A stretch of DNA of 64,000 nucleotides, taken from the NCBI RefSeq assembly GCF_037039395.1, contig NZ_CP146244.1, positions 372,001-436,000 of the forward strand, written 5' to 3'. Origin of the DNA: Agrobacterium vitis (lineage in GTDB: Bacteria > Pseudomonadota > Alphaproteobacteria > Rhizobiales > Rhizobiaceae). Made by a program: the position numbers and the translations under genes. The notes beneath the pieces are model-generated. The model saw nothing but the letters and a program-made list of their open reading frames with translations, searched no databases and had not been told where the DNA came from. Shown here in pieces: positions 45,030 to 54,091 of this stretch (position 1 is the first letter of the stretch; the number at the start of each line of letters is the position of its first letter).

Positions 45030-47117
45030 TCAGTTGAGAGGTTTGTTTTCACCGGGCTTGCCGGGAAGCTGGTTTTTGAACAGTTCGAAATCACCCTGCT
45101 TGTCTGCGGCGACAAACATGCGTTCGCGGATGATGGTGTCTTCCGCCCAGTTGAACATGAAGATCGGAGCGCCGACCGGAACGTTGGAGAACCGCTTGTT
45201 GATGATCAGCGCCCCCGGATATTCCGTCAGTCCGATGGTATCGACATTTTCGGTGGCGATCTTCTGATACTGTTTCATCAAATCCCGTCGCTCGACATTG
45301 TCCTGAGACGAAATGAACCTGTTGACGATGTCAACCAACTGCTTCTCATAGGGCATCAGATCAACCGTGCCGTCCTTCCCCGCGCGGTGATGCCCGCTAG
45401 TGCGTGGCCCGGTCGGCGCCAGTTGCGCGGTGTTTTGCACCACGGATGTCATGTCGGGATCATTGCGGCGGATCATCCAATCGAACCGACCGCCAAAATT
45501 GGCCTGATCGCGTTTGACACCATCCATCGAGTTCAGCACCACTTTCAGGCCCAGCTTTTCCATCTGGCCAATCACACCTTCGGCAAGGTTGCGATCGGTT
45601 CCATAGTCTGAAGTGGAAAGCAGAACGATCTGCACATCCTGACCAGCCGCCACGCCCGCCGGGAAATTGACGAAACCATCGCCATCTGTATCCTTCAGCC
45701 CGGCCTTGGCCAGCAACGCCTTGGCACCCGCGAGATCGAAGGGATAATAAACGGTCGATTGGCGATCATAAAAGCTCGTTCCAGACGACAGTCCGCCCGG
45801 ATAAATGGCGGTGAACGGTCCCTTGACCAGAGATTCCCCGATCTTCTTACGATCAAGGGCCATGGTAATGGCTTTGCGGAAATCGGCATTGCGGTTCAGC
45901 TCGCGCACCGCCTGACCGCGCGCATCGGGATCACCCCAGCCATTGGCCGAATAGTTGAGCCGCAGATTATAGCCAATCAGGCGTGCCCCAAAGGCGAGGC
46001 GTGAGGGGGCAGATGGCTGCGCTGCCCGCTTCAGGCTTTCGACGAAATTTTCCGGCTGCTCAAGATTGGACAGGTCGCCGGAGCCAGCAATCGCCTGCAC
46101 ATCGCGGTCGGCCCATGTCGAGAGCTTGTAGTGAATCTCATTGATATAGGGCAATTGATGTCCCTGCTCATCCACCTTCCAGTAATAGGGATTGCGGCGT
46201 AGCACGATCATATCATCAGAACGATAGGACACGGGCACCCAGGCACCCATCACCGGAATGTTCATATATTCAGGCGGAAAGCCGTTTTTATACTGATCAT
46301 AGGTGAAGTCCTTGGCATATTTCGGGTGTTTGGTTTTGAGAATATGGGCTGGACCGGGGCAGAATGTTCCGTAAGCCATGGCGAACAGATATTGCCGCGG
46401 AAACGCCTCCTTGAAGGTCCATTCGACGGTATAATCGTCAATGGCTTTCAGTTTCGTGCCTTCGCCAAAAGTTTCGGGCGTTGCGCCGTTCAAGGGCGTG
46501 ACGTTTCGGTCCAGAACATTGTCATTCCAGTAGAACATCACATCATCGGAGGTGAACGGCACGCCATCCGACCATTTTGCGCCTTCGATCAGATGCATGG
46601 TCAGCGTGTGTCCATCCGCAGACCAATCCCAGCTCTTGGCGAGATTGGGCAAAGGTTCGACATCATCGGCCTTCACCTGAAACAGCGGGGCTGTACGGGT
46701 GAGGCATTCCGACATGGCAATATCGATACCGCCCCAGCCTTGGGTCTGGCCTGCCGAATAGTTCCAGCCCTCGGGCCTGCCACCAATCACGTGGCGCAAG
46801 GTATCGCCATAGACACCGATGCCATCGGGCATATTGCCGGTCTTGAACACCAGAGGCTCTTTCGGCAGGCGCTCCTTCACTGGTGGCAGTTTGCCGGTTT
46901 TGACGAATTTCTCCGTCACCCAATCCGGCTCGCTGTAATTTGGCAGGGCTTTGAACTCCTCAATGGAGTCACGCGGCACATAGGTGATCTTGCCTTGCCC
47001 CGGAAAGGGCGGAGCCTCGGGCACCACGGTCGGCTCGGACGCAAAGGCTGCAACAGCAAAAACCGACACGCCCAGCAACAGGGCAGCGGCCTTTCCGGTA
47101 TGGATGACGCTTTTCAT
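45030..47117 (-). CDS. agpA: Periplasmic binding protein of the alpha-galactoside importer
   Basis: Family-5 solute-binding protein of 695 aa, about 150 residues longer than DppA, as in rhizobial AgpA. The signal peptide ends near residue 27 (LLLGVSVFAVAAFA). The mature part shows DTLRHVIGGRPEGWNYSAGQ, LPNLAKSWDWSADGHTLTMH and SDGVPFTSDDVMFYWND, all typical of the family. The N-terminal mature section (PGQGKITYVPRDSIEEFKAL) is an extension found in this subgroup. GGAGG precedes the ATG. The sugar specificity is inferred from the GH4 genes on both sides and the AraC gene. Confidence 0.85.
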   Translation of the reverse strand: MKSVIHTGKAAALLLGVSVFAVAAFASEPTVVPEAPPFPGQGKITYVPRDSIEEFKALPNYSEPDWVTEKFVKTGKLPPVKERLPKEPLVFKTGNMPDGIGVYGDTLRHVIGGRPEGWNYSAGQTQGWGGIDIAMSECLTRTAPLFQVKADDVEPLPNLAKSWDWSADGHTLTMHLIEGAKWSDGVPFTSDDVMFYWNDNVLDRNVTPLNGATPETFGEGTKLKAIDDYTVEWTFKEAFPRQYLFAMAYGTFCPGPAHILKTKHPKYAKDFTYDQYKNGFPPEYMNIPVMGAWVPVSYRSDDMIVLRRNPYYWKVDEQGHQLPYINEIHYKLSTWADRDVQAIAGSGDLSNLEQPENFVESLKRAAQPSAPSRLAFGARLIGYNLRLNYSANGWGDPDARGQAVRELNRNADFRKAITMALDRKKIGESLVKGPFTAIYPGGLSSGTSFYDRQSTVYYPFDLAGAKALLAKAGLKDTDGDGFVNFPAGVAAGQDVQIVLLSTSDYGTDRNLAEGVIGQMEKLGLKVVLNSMDGVKRDQANFGGRFDWMIRRNDPDMTSVVQNTAQLAPTGPRTSGHHRAGKDGTVDLMPYEKQLVDIVNRFISSQDNVERRDLMKQYQKIATENVDTIGLTEYPGALIINKRFSNVPVGAPIFMFNWAEDTIIRERMFVAADKQGDFELFKNQLPGKPGENKPLN

Positions 47118-47231
47118 GATGGTTGTTCCCTCCTCACTTCTTATAGCTGTGCCGCAAAATGCGCGGCGCTCCCTTGCGGGTCATGGCATCCAGTCCCTCC
47201 TCAGAAACCGGATGTCATGCTTTTGTCTGGA

Positions 47232-48704
47232 TCAGCTTGCGGCCTTCAGCTTTGTCGCTTGTTTTTCGGCCCGCAATTCATCAATGGAGCGCACATCGCG
47301 TCGGGCAACGCCCTTCCAGTCGCGTGTCTTGACGGTGGCACGGCTCAGGCGCTCCTTGGCCTGCGGAATGGCATGGGCATATTGCGGCAACCATTCGGCC
47401 TGGGCCACCACCATTTCATCCACCATCTGCCAGACTTCTTCCGGCGTGCAGATCGCCCCCACCAGCGGATCATGCAACACCGCGAGTTTCAGAAGATCGA
47501 TATCCCCCGAAATAGCCGCATGCACTGACATCCGTTGAACATTGATGGAGGAAATGCAGGTCGCCGCGCAGGCTTCCGGCAGGGTAATACCTGCCACCAT
47601 GTTGATGCCGAAGCGATCGACAAATCCGGGCGATTCAATAATGGCATCCGAGGGAAGATTGGTGATGATTCCATTGTTTTTCACATTGAAATGGCCGCGA
47701 TAGACCCGCCCGGTTTCCAGAGCTTCGAGAATATGACTGGCATGTTCATTGGAGCGTTTGGCCGGATCAAGCGGCTTGCCCGCACTTTCCAGAAACTGCG
47801 GAAATTCGGTTTCAAACCAGTTCCGGGTCTCCGTCGAATAGCGCAGATAACCGCCGGTTTCGCCATGAATCCAGTCGGACATGTCAATCCAGCGGGTAAT
47901 CTCTTCCGGCCGCTTGCGATACCATGGCAAATATTCCGACAAATGGCCGTTGCTCTCGGTCGAATAGACCCCGAAGCGTTTCAAAACATCGATACGCAGC
48001 TTCTCCTGCTGCGAGAATACCGGATGGGCCTCAAAGGCATCGATCAGTTCCTGTTTGCCAATCTTGCGGCCCTTGACGCGCACATCGACAAACCAGGTCT
48101 GGTGATTGATACCAGAGCAAATGTAATCCAGCTCGCCAGGACCCGCCCCCAAAATCTCGGCTATCTGCTCGGCGCCATGCTGCACACCGTGGCAAAGCCC
48201 GATCGTATCCACCTTGCCATATTCGATCGCCGCCCAGGTATTCATTGCCATGGGATTGGCGTAGTTGAGGAATTTTGCTCCCGGTTCGGCCAGTTCGCGG
48301 ATATCCTTGCAGAAATCCAGGATGACCGGAATATTGCGCTGGCCATAGAGAATGCCGCCGGCGCAAATCGTATCGCCCACACATTGATCAACACCATATT
48401 TCAGCGGAATGCTGATATCGTCGGCATAGGCCCCAAGACCGCCGACGCGCACGCAGCTGATGATATAACGGGCACCGGCAATGGCGTCGCGGCGATCCGT
48501 AGACGCCGTCACCTTGGCAGGCAGCCTGTTTGCCTCGACAATCCGGTCCAGAATTGTCTTGATCATATCAAGATTGTGCTGGCTGATATCCGCCAGAGCA
48601 AATTCCACATCGTGAAACTCCGGCACACTCAAAAGGTCGGTGAAAAGTTTCTTGGTAAAGCCGACGCTGCCAGCCCCGATGATGGCGATCTTGAAGCTGC
48701 TCAT
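47232..48704 (-). CDS. GH4 alpha-galactosidase/alpha-glycosidase (AgaL-like)
   Basis: Glycoside hydrolase family 4 enzyme of 490 aa, first gene of the operon. The NAD-binding motif is IAIIGAGSVGFTKKLFTDLL; metal ligands are Cys171-His172 in LCHGVQHG with Asn150 in YANPMAMN and a His in SGINHQTWFVDV. It is clearly different from the GH4 enzyme at 39761 and is closer in look to the longer alpha-galactosidase or alpha-galacturonidase branch. The start at 48704 has GGAGGA 7 bp upstream; the extra 41 residues of the longer frame lie in the promoter region. Confidence 0.87.
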   Translation of the reverse strand: MSSFKIAIIGAGSVGFTKKLFTDLLSVPEFHDVEFALADISQHNLDMIKTILDRIVEANRLPAKVTASTDRRDAIAGARYIISCVRVGGLGAYADDISIPLKYGVDQCVGDTICAGGILYGQRNIPVILDFCKDIRELAEPGAKFLNYANPMAMNTWAAIEYGKVDTIGLCHGVQHGAEQIAEILGAGPGELDYICSGINHQTWFVDVRVKGRKIGKQELIDAFEAHPVFSQQEKLRIDVLKRFGVYSTESNGHLSEYLPWYRKRPEEITRWIDMSDWIHGETGGYLRYSTETRNWFETEFPQFLESAGKPLDPAKRSNEHASHILEALETGRVYRGHFNVKNNGIITNLPSDAIIESPGFVDRFGINMVAGITLPEACAATCISSINVQRMSVHAAISGDIDLLKLAVLHDPLVGAICTPEEVWQMVDEMVVAQAEWLPQYAHAIPQAKERLSRATVKTRDWKGVARRDVRSIDELRAEKQATKLKAAS

Positions 48705-48896
48705 ACAATGCTCCTCCACAGGTGTTAGACCGTTTTGTCTCTCGAGAGGGTAAAATTGATTCGCACAGGCGAAATGAAACGCCCCGTCGATGCCGGTCGC
48801 ATTGCTTGCGAATATTGCCGCGATCAATGTATATTTTCCTCTTGAGCGGCATTATCTGTAAAATCGTTCAGACCACCAGAGAGGTATTATGCTTTC
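48705..48896. promoter_or_regulatory. Divergent promoter region, agp operon / AraC regulator
   Basis: This 192-bp region must contain both promoters and the AraC site. AT-rich GATCAATGTATATTTTCCTC (48822-48841) is a plausible -10 area. A GAGAGG ribosome site at 48879-48884 lies only 4 bp from an out-of-frame ATG (48889; 8-codon frame), and 12 bp from the AraC ATG. Confidence 0.4.
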
Positions 48897-49841
48897 ATGG
48901 GTAATTCTGTGCTAAAGACGATGATTGACGCTGGGCCAATCATGCGCACCGTCTCGCTGCCCCGGGGGCGCCATAGCCTGCATACCATGCCGACAAGCAC
49001 AGGCTATGAAGTGCGCAGCGATGCTACCTATGATTGGGATGGCAGGAAGCGCGGGCAAACACCGTTTACCGTTCTTCAGCACACGATCTCGGGTGCCGGA
49101 AACCTGCGCTATGAAAACAGCACCTATCGGGTCATGCCGGGCCAGACATTGCTGGTCCTGGTGCCGCATAATCACCGTTATTGGCTGGAGCCCGGGGGGC
49201 GCTGGGAATTCTTCTGGATCTCGATGAATGGCGAGGAAGCGCTGCGAATCCACAACGCGATCCTCACGGCCATGGGGCCTATTCTCACCCTGAACCAGCA
49301 GACCATCGAGCACCTTGCCGATTGCAGCCAACGCCTCATTGCCGGCGGCGCGGATACGCCTGGCCGGGCCTCGGCAATCGCTTATGAGGCCGCCATGGCG
49401 CTTTATGACGATGTTTTTGGCTCACATCCGACCTTGAGCGCGGAATATCGCACAATGCAGCATGTCATCGATCATATCTCGGCCAATCTGGATCAGTCTC
49501 TTTCCGTTGAGCAACTGGCGGCAGTGTCTGGTCTCAGCCGAGCCCATTTCTCACGGGTTTTTGCTGCGAGCGAAGGCATGCCGCCAGCGGAATTCGTGCT
49601 GCACAAACGTCTGAAAAGAGCGGTCAAACTGCTGACAAAAGGCTCGCATCTTTCCGTAAAGGAGATATCGACGATGTGCGGCTTTGAAGAGCCGAACTAT
49701 TTCTCCAAGGTCTTCAGGCGTCATTTCGGTGCCAGTCCGACCGAGTTCAGAACGACCGGAATGTACTCAAGCATGGTGAAAAGCGTTGTTGAGGCCGAGA
49801 CAAAACCGGCTCGATTTCATAGGCGGGACTTGAACGAATGA
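48897..49841 (+). CDS. agpT: AraC-family activator of the alpha-galactoside operon
   Basis: Transcription factor of 314 aa. The N-terminal cupin-like sensor covers about 1-170 (YRVMPGQTLLVLVPHNHRYW), and the C-terminal double helix-turn-helix covers 200-290 (LSVEQLAAVSGLSRAHFSRV and VKEISTMCGFEEPNYFSKVF). It is divergent from the agp-like operon, as AgpT is in Sinorhizobium. The exact start is unsure: ATG 48897 is 12 bp from the ribosome site, and in-frame ATGs at 48921 and 48942 are possible. Confidence 0.87.
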   Translation: MGNSVLKTMIDAGPIMRTVSLPRGRHSLHTMPTSTGYEVRSDATYDWDGRKRGQTPFTVLQHTISGAGNLRYENSTYRVMPGQTLLVLVPHNHRYWLEPGGRWEFFWISMNGEEALRIHNAILTAMGPILTLNQQTIEHLADCSQRLIAGGADTPGRASAIAYEAAMALYDDVFGSHPTLSAEYRTMQHVIDHISANLDQSLSVEQLAAVSGLSRAHFSRVFAASEGMPPAEFVLHKRLKRAVKLLTKGSHLSVKEISTMCGFEEPNYFSKVFRRHFGASPTEFRTTGMYSSMVKSVVEAETKPARFHRRDLNE

Positions 49842-49970
49842 TGAGGTGCTGGCGGGTTCACCCCATTTGCCGGGTTGGTGGTGGTTTGAATCGAAACTTG
49901 ACGGGGTAAGCGAACCGCTCACTATGCCTTGAAGCATGAACGAGCCTAATGGTTGCCCGTTATGGATGTT

Positions 49971-50002
49971 GTTGTCGCACGGCTATCTGGCCGTGCGACA
50001 AC
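49971..50002. terminator. Bidirectional hairpin terminator
   Basis: Perfect 13-bp stem GTTGTCGCACGGC (49971-49983) / GCCGTGCGACAAC (49990-50002), 6-base loop. It separates the convergent AraC and proline-rich protein genes. Confidence 0.75.
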
Positions 50003-50017
50003 GGGGATCGTCAATGC

Positions 50018-50416
50018 TTAGGGATGTGCAGGTCCATTCAACCGATCAATAACCTGAAGCAAGATATCGGCGCAGGCCTTCATCGGCTCATCGTCAGCGC
50101 ATTTGATGTCGATCCTGGTGTCGCCATCCTCAACCCGGAAATGGGCTGCCTTGGAAGGCGCTGGCGGCGGCGGTGGGCGATGGCCACGCGGACCACCCAT
50201 CGGGCCTTCCGGGCCACGCGGCGGAGGTCCTGCACGCTCTTCCGGCCCGGCTGGCATGCCTGATGGCGGTGGTGGCGGAGTTGCGGCATCGGCGTCGGGA
50301 GCCACGGCGCCCGCAACGGGTGCTGCTGGTGGCTGTGGCGGTACTGGCGGCTGCTGGGCAAATGCGGTTCCGGCCAGTGCAGCAAGAGCGACGGCGGAAA
50401 GAATGTAGCGTTTCAT
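50018..50416 (-). CDS. Small secreted proline-rich protein
   Basis: Exported protein of 132 aa of unknown function. A signal peptide is clear (MKRYILSAVALAALAGTAFA), followed by about 75 residues rich in Pro, Ala and Gly (QQPPVPPQPPAAPVAGAVAP) that are probably disordered. The conserved-looking C-terminal 45 residues (HFRVEDGDTRIDIKCADDEP then MKACADILLQVIDRLN) hold two Cys and may form a small folded domain. It is next to the membrane-anchored protein gene at 50518, and both are divergent from a two-component system, which may regulate them. Confidence 0.7.
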   Translation of the reverse strand: MKRYILSAVALAALAGTAFAQQPPVPPQPPAAPVAGAVAPDADAATPPPPPSGMPAGPEERAGPPPRGPEGPMGGPRGHRPPPPPAPSKAAHFRVEDGDTRIDIKCADDEPMKACADILLQVIDRLNGPAHP

Positions 50417-50517
50417 AGGACTTTTCCTTTGGTGGAGTGGAAAGCGCATCACTTAACGTGACAAACGACTTTTGGTTCGGGCGACTTCTGGTCCAGGTTG
50501 CTCATGGTCCACGAAGC

Positions 50518-51015
50518 TCAGGGGACAGGTTTATTGGCGAAGTCACCGAACGGTCTATGCGGCGGCGGACCTGGCGGGCCAAGATCCGCTGTCTTCCCGC
50601 TGCTATCGACAAGGTAGCTCGCATGCACGAAGCCATCGTCAAACCGACCCTGGATGGTCACGACGTCATCCTTCGTGACGAGGCCGCCGCCGTCTCCAGC
50701 CGGTCCGGTTTCGACCAGAGCCTTGCCGCTGTCGTCCTGCAGGATGAACTTGTTGCCGTAAATCTCGCTGACTTTTCCCTTGATGGTGACCAGACTTGAT
50801 GCCGGCATCATTGAAATGGCAACGGGAGACATTGGGGCCATTTCGGGGGCGGGACGCACCAGCTTCATTACACCGGCACCCCCAACCGCGCCGATGGCGA
50901 GCGCCACGGCGATGGCGGGAAGAGCCATCCAGTATCGTTTCCGTCGCTCGTGCGGAGGAGAAGGCCTGCCAGCCTTTTCCGGATGCCCGTCGCTAGGATG
51001 TTCGACCGTCATCAT
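50518..51015 (-). CDS. Membrane-anchored OB-fold-like protein of unknown function
   Basis: Protein of 165 aa with one N-terminal transmembrane helix (WMALPAIAVALAIGAVGGAG, about 29-48) and a periplasmic part. The latter contains beta-rich VTIKGKVSEIYGNKFILQDD and VVTIQGRFDDGFVHASYLVD, which resembles the YgiW/NirD-type bacterial OB-fold or DUF5666 proteins; this is a structural guess. The C-terminus is Pro-rich (LGPPGPPPHRPFG). It is probably cotranscribed with the proline-rich protein and is divergent from the response regulator at 51262. Confidence 0.65.
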   Translation of the reverse strand: MMTVEHPSDGHPEKAGRPSPPHERRKRYWMALPAIAVALAIGAVGGAGVMKLVRPAPEMAPMSPVAISMMPASSLVTIKGKVSEIYGNKFILQDDSGKALVETGPAGDGGGLVTKDDVVTIQGRFDDGFVHASYLVDSSGKTADLGPPGPPPHRPFGDFANKPVP

Positions 51016-51101
51016 TCATTCTCCTTGGTGATTGACCAGAGCATTTCCGAATGCAAAACCGCTGCATACTGTGTTGGAACTGCTCTAGAGTCTGTCGTGT
51101 G

Positions 51102-51148
51102 CGTTTGTCTTTTCGGGAAAACCGGTTTCCACTTCCCCTGACAAACTC
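51102..51148 (+). repeat. Dispersed intergenic repeat, copy B
   Basis: A 47-bp copy of the element at 18201-18255, same orientation, nearly identical through CGTTTGTCTTTTCGGGAAAA and the CTGACAAACTC end. A further GAGCATTTCCGAATGC block upstream (51041) may be part of a longer mosaic. Confidence 0.6.
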
Positions 51149-51261
51149 CAGGGAAAACTACACCTCATCTGCCGTTACCCCGCTGAACCTTCTGGTTCAG
51201 ATTCAGTTCAGCCATTTTCGATAAATCTGGATCTCCTCCTTGCAAATGAAAGTCAGTTCTC

Positions 51262-51930
51262 ATGCGCGTACTGCTCGTCGAAGATGATGACGACCTGAGT
51301 GGCCGGATCGCCACTGCGCTCAGGTCGGAGAACTTCGTGGTCGACATCGCCCGCAATGGCGAGGACGCGCTCCATGCCGGACTGACCGAGCTGTTCGATA
51401 TTGCCGTGCTTGATCTCGGGCTACCGAAGATCGATGGCGTCACGGTCCTGAAAGGGTGGCGTGAAAGCGAACGCAATCTCCCCGTCCTTGTCCTGACTGC
51501 GCGTGACGGCTGGCCGGACAAGGTCTCGAGCTTCAAGGCTGGCGCGGACGACTTCCTTGCAAAGCCGTTCAAAATCGAAGAGCTGGTGCTAAGGCTGCGG
51601 GCTCTGGTGCGCCGGGCAACCGGCCATGCTTCCTCGCGTATTTGCTGTGGCGCGCTGATGTTTGATGCTCAACTCGGCACATTTGAGCTGAATGGGCTTC
51701 CAGTCAAACTGACCGCGCTGGAATGGCGGGTGCTGTCATGCCTTATGCTCAGGAAGGAGACGGTTGTTGATCGGCGCGAGCTGAATGAGCGGGTTTACGA
51801 CGGAGACGCTGAGGTGGATTCCAACTCCATCGAAGTCATCATCGCAAGGCTGCGCAAGAAGCTTGGTTCTGACATTATCGAGACCGTCCGCGGTCGGGGC
51901 TATATGCTGACAGCGTCGGGGCAGCCATGA
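51262..51930 (+). CDS. OmpR/PhoP-type response regulator
   Basis: DNA-binding response regulator of 222 aa. The receiver has the acidic pair EDDDD at 8-12, phospho-acceptor Asp51 in VLDLGLPKIDG, Thr in VLTARDG and Lys in FLAKPFKIEEL. The C-terminal winged helix (about 125-220) ends DSNSIEVIIARLRKKLGSD and TVRGRGYML. It overlaps the kinase gene by 4 bp. Target genes may be the divergent pair at 50018-51015, since the repeat and about 100 bp lie between (inference). Confidence 0.92.
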   Translation: MRVLLVEDDDDLSGRIATALRSENFVVDIARNGEDALHAGLTELFDIAVLDLGLPKIDGVTVLKGWRESERNLPVLVLTARDGWPDKVSSFKAGADDFLAKPFKIEELVLRLRALVRRATGHASSRICCGALMFDAQLGTFELNGLPVKLTALEWRVLSCLMLRKETVVDRRELNERVYDGDAEVDSNSIEVIIARLRKKLGSDIIETVRGRGYMLTASGQP

Positions 51931-53297
51931 TATTTCCGGCGCTTAATCGGCCCAGATCAATTGCCGGACGCCTGCTGGTCTTTTCCGGTATCTTCGTGAC
52001 CCTGGCCCTCGTGGTGGCGTCTGTCGTTCTGTGGCTGGCGCTCAAAACCGTCATCCGCGAGCAGATCGATCAGCGCCTCGACACGCAGATCAGTGCGCTG
52101 GCCAGTGCGGTGGTGCGGGATGAAGGCGGTAGGCTCAAGCTTTCCACACCGCTGGATGCGCCGCCTTTCGATCGCCCCGGATCAGGCTGGTATTGGCAGA
52201 TCGAGAGCATGGGGCAGCAGCTCACCTCGCGTTCGCTGTTGGATGGAACCATAGACACACCGCCACTGCGCCAAGATTTTTTCCACATGATCACCGCCAC
52301 GCCGACCCCTGGAGAGGGGCATGATCACGGGCAAAAGCTCTATTTGCGTCAGAGCACCCGGGATGTCGCTGGCGCCATCATGACGATTACAGTGTCCGCG
52401 CCTCAAGCCGCACTTGCCGATCCTGCTGTTGGCGCCTTGCTTTGGTTGGCACCCAGCATGCTGCTGTTGGGCGCTGTGCTGATGATTGGCACGCTCTGGC
52501 AGATCCGCTTTGGCCTTCGCCCCCTCACTTCGATGGCTGCCGACATCGACGCCATCAACCGTGGAGAAAGGTCTCGGCTTCCCGATATACCCATCATCGA
52601 ACTCGCGCCACTGGCATCCAAGACCAATGCGCTGATTGAAGCCAATGAGGAAAGACTTGCCGCAACACGCATTCAGTTTGCCAATCTCGCGCATGGATTG
52701 AAGACACCCGTTGCCAGCCTGCTGCTCGCGCTGAATGACGGGAATGATCAGGACGGCGCGCTGCGCGACCTCGTTGCCAGAATAGACAATAGGATCAAGC
52801 ACCATCTCAGTGCCGCTCGTCGGGTGATGGCATCGGCAAACATAGTTGCGCGCACCAATGTGGCTCAGTCAATTGCCGACGTCTATGGAGCGATCAGCCT
52901 TATCCATGCAGATCGTGGGATTAGCTTTCAAACCGAAGTGGCGGACGGGTTGTGTGTCGCCTGCGACGACAAGGATGTCGAGGAAATGTTTGGCAACCTG
53001 ATCGACAACGCCTTCAAATGGGCATCGGAGCATGTTTCAGTTCTTGCTGTGCGGGACGGTCCCATGGTGAGGATCAGCGTTGAAGACGATGGTCCCGGCA
53101 TTCCCTTGGAGCGTCTCCATATAGTTCTACTGCCTGGCGTTCGGGAAGATGAACGGGTTCCAGGTGATGGTTTTGGTCTGACGATTGTAACGGAAATGGC
53201 CGGTCTCTATGGGGGATCGTTTGAACTGGAGCGGATTGCCCCGACCGGCTTACGTGCGGTGCTTGTACTTCCAGCCGCCAAAGGTTCCCTAGAATAA
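51927..53297 (+). CDS. Sensor histidine kinase, partner of the response regulator
   Basis: Membrane kinase of 456 aa. First helix about 13-37 (VTLALVVASVVLWLAL), a periplasmic part to about 165, second helix near 170-190 (ALLWLAPSMLLLGAVLMIG), a HAMP linker, then the HisKA domain with His256 in FANLAHGLKTPVASL. The ATPase domain shows NLIDNAFKWA, EDDGPGIP and GDGFGLTIV. The H-box AHGLKTP is the form of the PhoQ-like group. The ligand is not known; there is an extra HDHGQK segment in the periplasmic part that may bind metal. Confidence 0.9.
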   Translation: MIFPALNRPRSIAGRLLVFSGIFVTLALVVASVVLWLALKTVIREQIDQRLDTQISALASAVVRDEGGRLKLSTPLDAPPFDRPGSGWYWQIESMGQQLTSRSLLDGTIDTPPLRQDFFHMITATPTPGEGHDHGQKLYLRQSTRDVAGAIMTITVSAPQAALADPAVGALLWLAPSMLLLGAVLMIGTLWQIRFGLRPLTSMAADIDAINRGERSRLPDIPIIELAPLASKTNALIEANEERLAATRIQFANLAHGLKTPVASLLLALNDGNDQDGALRDLVARIDNRIKHHLSAARRVMASANIVARTNVAQSIADVYGAISLIHADRGISFQTEVADGLCVACDDKDVEEMFGNLIDNAFKWASEHVSVLAVRDGPMVRISVEDDGPGIPLERLHIVLLPGVREDERVPGDGFGLTIVTEMAGLYGGSFELERIAPTGLRAVLVLPAAKGSLE

Positions 53298-53416
53298 CCC
53301 GATGAAATGGCGCTTATCTTGACTGGTCAACCAATCGTGACGGCCGACGCATTTTCTGTAAAGCACCCTTGTCCAAATTCCTTGCCGACCGTAGCGGTAA
53401 AGCCATATAAGGCAGC

Positions 53417-54025
53417 ATGACCTCTGATTCAAAGATTTTTGTTGGCCTACGGTCGACACGTAAAAAGCCTGCTCCAGACCGTGGATCGACAGGTCCGAAA
53501 TGCCAATGGGATGGCTGCGAAAAGGGTGGAACGCATCGCGCCCCTGTCGGACGAAATGCCGAGGGTCTCTATCTGCTGTTCTGTGCCGATCATGTGAAAA
53601 CCTATACCAAAGGTTACAATTTCGCACCCAATCTGTCCGACCCTGTAACAGCGCGCTATCAGAAGGATGCGGCGAGCGGCAAGCTGCAGACGTGGGGAAC
53701 CAGCGTCAATAAACCCTCGGAAATTCCGCTCCCTTCCACGGCCCGCTCCGGCTCGGCAAAGGCGACAAACGCACGTAAAAGTGCTGCACAGCGCCAGGCG
53801 GAAAAATTGGATACTCAGCGCCGTAAGCTCAAGGTGTTGGAAGCGAAGGCTTTCGAGACGCTTGGCCTTTCGCCGGATGCAACGCCGGAAGAGATCAGAA
53901 GCCGCTATAAGCAGAAGCTCAAAATGCATCATCCGGACGCAAATAACGGCGATCGAAACTCCGAGGACAAGCTTCAGGCTTCGATCGACGCCCATAAAAT
54001 CCTTAAGCTCAACGGATTTTGTTGA
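53417..54025 (+). CDS. J-domain (DnaJ-like) protein with Cys/His-rich N-terminus
   Basis: Protein of 202 aa with a C-terminal J domain (about 140-200). The essential HPD tripeptide is at residues 172-174 (KMHHPDANNGD), so it can stimulate a DnaK ATPase. It has no G/F or zinc domain of DnaJ. Instead residues 28-60 contain CQWDGCEKGGTHRAPVGR and LFCADHVKTYTKGYN, whose Cys and His spacing could bind zinc. This arrangement is known from alphaproteobacteria as a class III J protein. AAGG is just upstream of the ATG. Confidence 0.85.
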   Translation: MTSDSKIFVGLRSTRKKPAPDRGSTGPKCQWDGCEKGGTHRAPVGRNAEGLYLLFCADHVKTYTKGYNFAPNLSDPVTARYQKDAASGKLQTWGTSVNKPSEIPLPSTARSGSAKATNARKSAAQRQAEKLDTQRRKLKVLEAKAFETLGLSPDATPEEIRSRYKQKLKMHHPDANNGDRNSEDKLQASIDAHKILKLNGFC

Positions 54026-54091
54026 GTGTAGCACACGAAAGAACATCCAGGTTCAAGTGCGGCCTGTCTCCTGAATTGCCAACCCCTGAAC

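Noticed and set aside
46326..48728. Two plus-strand open frames of about 400 codons
   Set aside because: They are mirror frames of the agpA-like and GH4 genes, which have clear motifs; high GC makes antisense frames long.
50103..50418. Gly/Pro-rich plus-strand frames opposite the proline-rich protein
   Set aside because: CCN/GGN-rich DNA stays open in several frames; only the minus-strand frame has a signal peptide.
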